Below are positions 61,888 through 64,000 of a stretch of DNA of 64,000 nt, piece after piece. Below the pieces are notes generated by a model. The model saw nothing but the letters and a program-made list of their open reading frames with translations. It was not told the origin of the DNA and did not search any database. Source of the DNA: Torymus aiolomorphi (Eukaryota; Arthropoda; Insecta; Hymenoptera; Torymidae); the NCBI GenBank assembly GCA_036365515.1, contig CM070873.1, positions 213,141,376 through 213,205,375 of the forward strand, written 5' to 3'. The position numbers and the translations under genes are program-made. Positions within the stretch are counted from its first letter, which is position 1. The number at the start of each line of letters is the position of its first letter.

Positions 61888-63101
61888 CTGAGAGAGATAC
61901 CCCCCTATTCCGTACAGGGATAAAAATGTTTATTGAAATCGGCGTGACGTAAGATCGGCTGCGTAATTAACTGCCTTTTTAGTGTCTCGAAAGCAGCCTG
62001 TTGCTTGGCCGTCCAGTTAAATCTTACATTTTTTCGGGTTAATTCAAATAGTGCTTTAGCTATGCCGGCGTAATTCAAAATAAAACGCCTATAATACCCA
62101 CATATTCCATTAAACTGCTTTATATGTTTCGCGGTTCGCGGAATAGGGAACTCCTCAATTGCCCTGAGTTTCCTCGGATCCGGTTTTATCCCAATCGGCG
62201 TTATGACATATCCGAGATACGTGACGGTCGTTTGATAGAATCGAGTCTTGCCTGGATGCAATCTCATATTGACCCCCTCCAATTTACTTGCCAAGTCTAT
62301 AAAATCCTTATCTAACTCGGCTAAGGTGATCGCGGCAATAATGATGTCGTCAACATACGCAAACATCTCCTTTCGCTGCCTAACTACCTTATTGATTTGC
62401 TCTTGAAATGTCGCGGGTGCATTTTTCATTTCGAAAGGAAGTCTGATATATTGATAGTGCCCGAAGGTGGTCGAGAATGCGGTATACTTTCGGTCCTCCT
62501 GCCGCAGTGGGATCTGATGAAATCCACTGGCCAGATCAGCAAACAAAAAATATTCTGCTCCCCCGAGCTGTTCGGTAATGTGCGTAATGTTTGGTAGTGG
62601 ATAATTTAGTGTGATGGTCTTTTCGTTTAGCGCGCGGTAATCATTGACCATTCGCCACTGCTTTCTATCCTCCGGGCTGTCTGCCTTCGGCACCACCCAT
62701 AACGGGGAGTTATACTCGCTTGTCGAAGGTTCAATCATCCCCACTCTCAACAACACGTCAATCTGTATCCTCACGAACTCTTGCAATGCTTGGGGAATCG
62801 GTTTCTGTCGAACGTTGATGGGTATTTCATCGATCAAATCTATCCTATGCTCGACTAGATTCGTTGCGGGCAATATTTCTCCAGGTAAATAAAATACCTC
62901 CGCGGTTTTTTCTATCAGTCTAACAAGCCTACACATTTGTTCGGAGCTAAGATGTTCCTTACTTATTAATTCTATTACGCGTCCCTTTCGTTCTTGCACG
63001 TGCTTTCCCTCAATAACCTGCTCTAATTTGGTAATTTGGGAGTTCAAGCTTCCCTCCTCTGTTTCCGTGAAACTACAAATTTCCACAAATTCCACATTCA
63101 T
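61888..63101 (-). pseudogene. Gypsy C pol: reverse transcriptase
   Basis: An open frame of 398 codons. The N-terminal linker is followed by VEHRIDLIDEIPINVRQKP, YNSPLWVVPKAD, WRMVNDYRALNEKTI, FLFADLASGFHQIPL, LPFEMKNAPATFQ and the catalytic FAYVDDIIIAA. The connection domain includes CGYYRRFILNYAGIAK. The frame breaks at 61,905, just where RNase H begins. It overlaps the protease frame by 29 bases with a +1 relative frame, which may be a mutation or a translational frameshift site. Confidence 0.85.
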
Positions 63102-63980
63102 TGATTTTGCCCAATTCCTCCTCTACCATTTCTATATACAGTCTTACCTGCTCTTGTTCCACCCCCATTCCCTGTTCTAACGACTCGAATTGTTGTTCTA
63201 CCCCTATATTCATGATCCAGTCTACAACCCTTTTCTCTGACCCTAGACTGTCATTCTCCGTCTCGATATCGATTCCTTCGCTAGGTTCGCTTTCCTCCTC
63301 CGTTTCGTCACTGTCAACCGATCCCTCGTGATTTTCGCGATCATAATTCTTGCCGAATGATTGGCTAGAAAGTGGCATTTCAAGCGTGACGAGCTCGCTC
63401 AATACTTGATCAAACTCGTCACTAGTCATTCTACTATAACCGTGCGTAGGCCCTTCTGTATCACATTTCCCTGAATGGTCGTATTGGCTCGCATCAATGT
63501 CTACCTTTACCTTACACCGCGGGTCGACACGAGCATCTCCATTCAAACATGCTACTAACTGTTTCTCATCAGGACTCACGTCAGTGCTATTACCGTTATC
63601 AAAGTTAATTTCGCGGTTGTTAAAGGTCATCTTATTTTTGTCGTAGTCTATTATGGCCGTGTTGATCTTACAAAAATGAGACCCCAATATTACCGCGTGC
63701 TTGATAGGAAACGTGCCCGGTACAACTACGAATTTCGTCTTTATTCCGTATAGGTCGACATGACAAGTTCCCAGAGAGTTCTGATTGTGTCCCGAAATTC
63801 CCCGCAAAATGGATTTCTCTGCTACATTCATCATTAAATTTTTATCTAACACCGAGATTTTTATCAAATTTGGTTGTGCCCCCGAGTCAATCATAGCTTT
63901 TACCCAAAAATCTCGAAAATCGTTTGACGAAATGCTTACTATGGGAATAACACCAGTTGTATTTAGTTCGACTGAGTAGA
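63073..63980 (-). pseudogene. Gypsy C pol: aspartic protease, runs off the window
   Basis: Open from the right edge of the window. The active-site segment AMIDSGAQPNLIKIS is at about 63,860-63,900. Typical flap/C-terminal features follow (ILRGISGHNQ, AVILGSHFC with Leu-Gly). A long acidic tail then leads to CGICGNL and a stop. No internal stops are visible. It is labelled a pseudogene only because the pol polyprotein it belongs to is broken downstream; gag and the 5' LTR are outside. Confidence 0.8.
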
Positions 63981-64000
63981 CGGGGCCGCTTCTATCTCCT

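Overview
This is eukaryotic DNA, most likely from an insect, and it is almost entirely repetitive. Nothing bacterial is present: no operons, no ribosome binding sites, no CRISPR. The insect assignment is an inference. It rests on the mixture of element families (P/THAP9-like transposon, non-LTR elements, a Penelope-like element, env-bearing Gypsy elements), on AT-rich DNA with splice-like signals, and on long simple repeats. I see no intact host gene. Nearly every protein-like stretch is a broken transposable-element gene. The one likely host-derived sequence is a fragment resembling the spindle-checkpoint protein Mad1, present twice.

Layout. 1-8.5 kb: satellite relics, a foldback MITE, a nearly complete P-element/THAP9-like transposase (one in-frame stop, one frameshift), then AT-rich DNA. 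8.6-11.8 kb: a minus-strand non-LTR element (endonuclease plus reverse transcriptase) with one frameshift. 12.1-16 kb: a chain of foldback/MITE elements. 16-20.4 kb: GC- and GA-rich DNA, a primer-binding site and a long TG run. 20.4-26.9 kb: Gypsy element A. Its gag has a SAP-like region and two CCHC knuckles. Its protease, RT and RNase H are missing, and a Penelope-like element sits exactly at that gap in a twin-primed (5'-inverted) configuration with a hammerhead motif near its 3' end. Its integrase is further interrupted by a PIF/Harbinger-like MITE.

27.8-50.1 kb is one very large inverted repeat. The left arm is about 27,822-33,050 and the right arm about 41,270-50,142. Each arm holds tandem 0.6-0.7 kb repeats, a Mad1-like fragment, a GA/CT microsatellite and the edge of a ~92 bp satellite. 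The right arm carries three extra 1.2-1.3 kb tandem units. The centre is satellite DNA containing a hammerhead-bearing foldback, a LOA/I-like non-LTR element with endonuclease, RT and RNase H, and an E-box-rich foldback. Gag-like coding fragments lie just outside both ends.

50.8-64 kb: a second reverse-strand primer-binding-site motif, small repeats and a MITE, then two minus-strand Gypsy elements. Gypsy B (integrase fragment, 54.5-56.25 kb) is interrupted by the younger Gypsy C (LTR 56,255-57,661, env, integrase, RNase H, RT, protease, running off the right edge). The Gypsy C env looks like the chuvirus-like glycoprotein type seen in some insect retroelements. The window records repeated nested insertion, inversion and tandem amplification rather than a functional gene neighbourhood.
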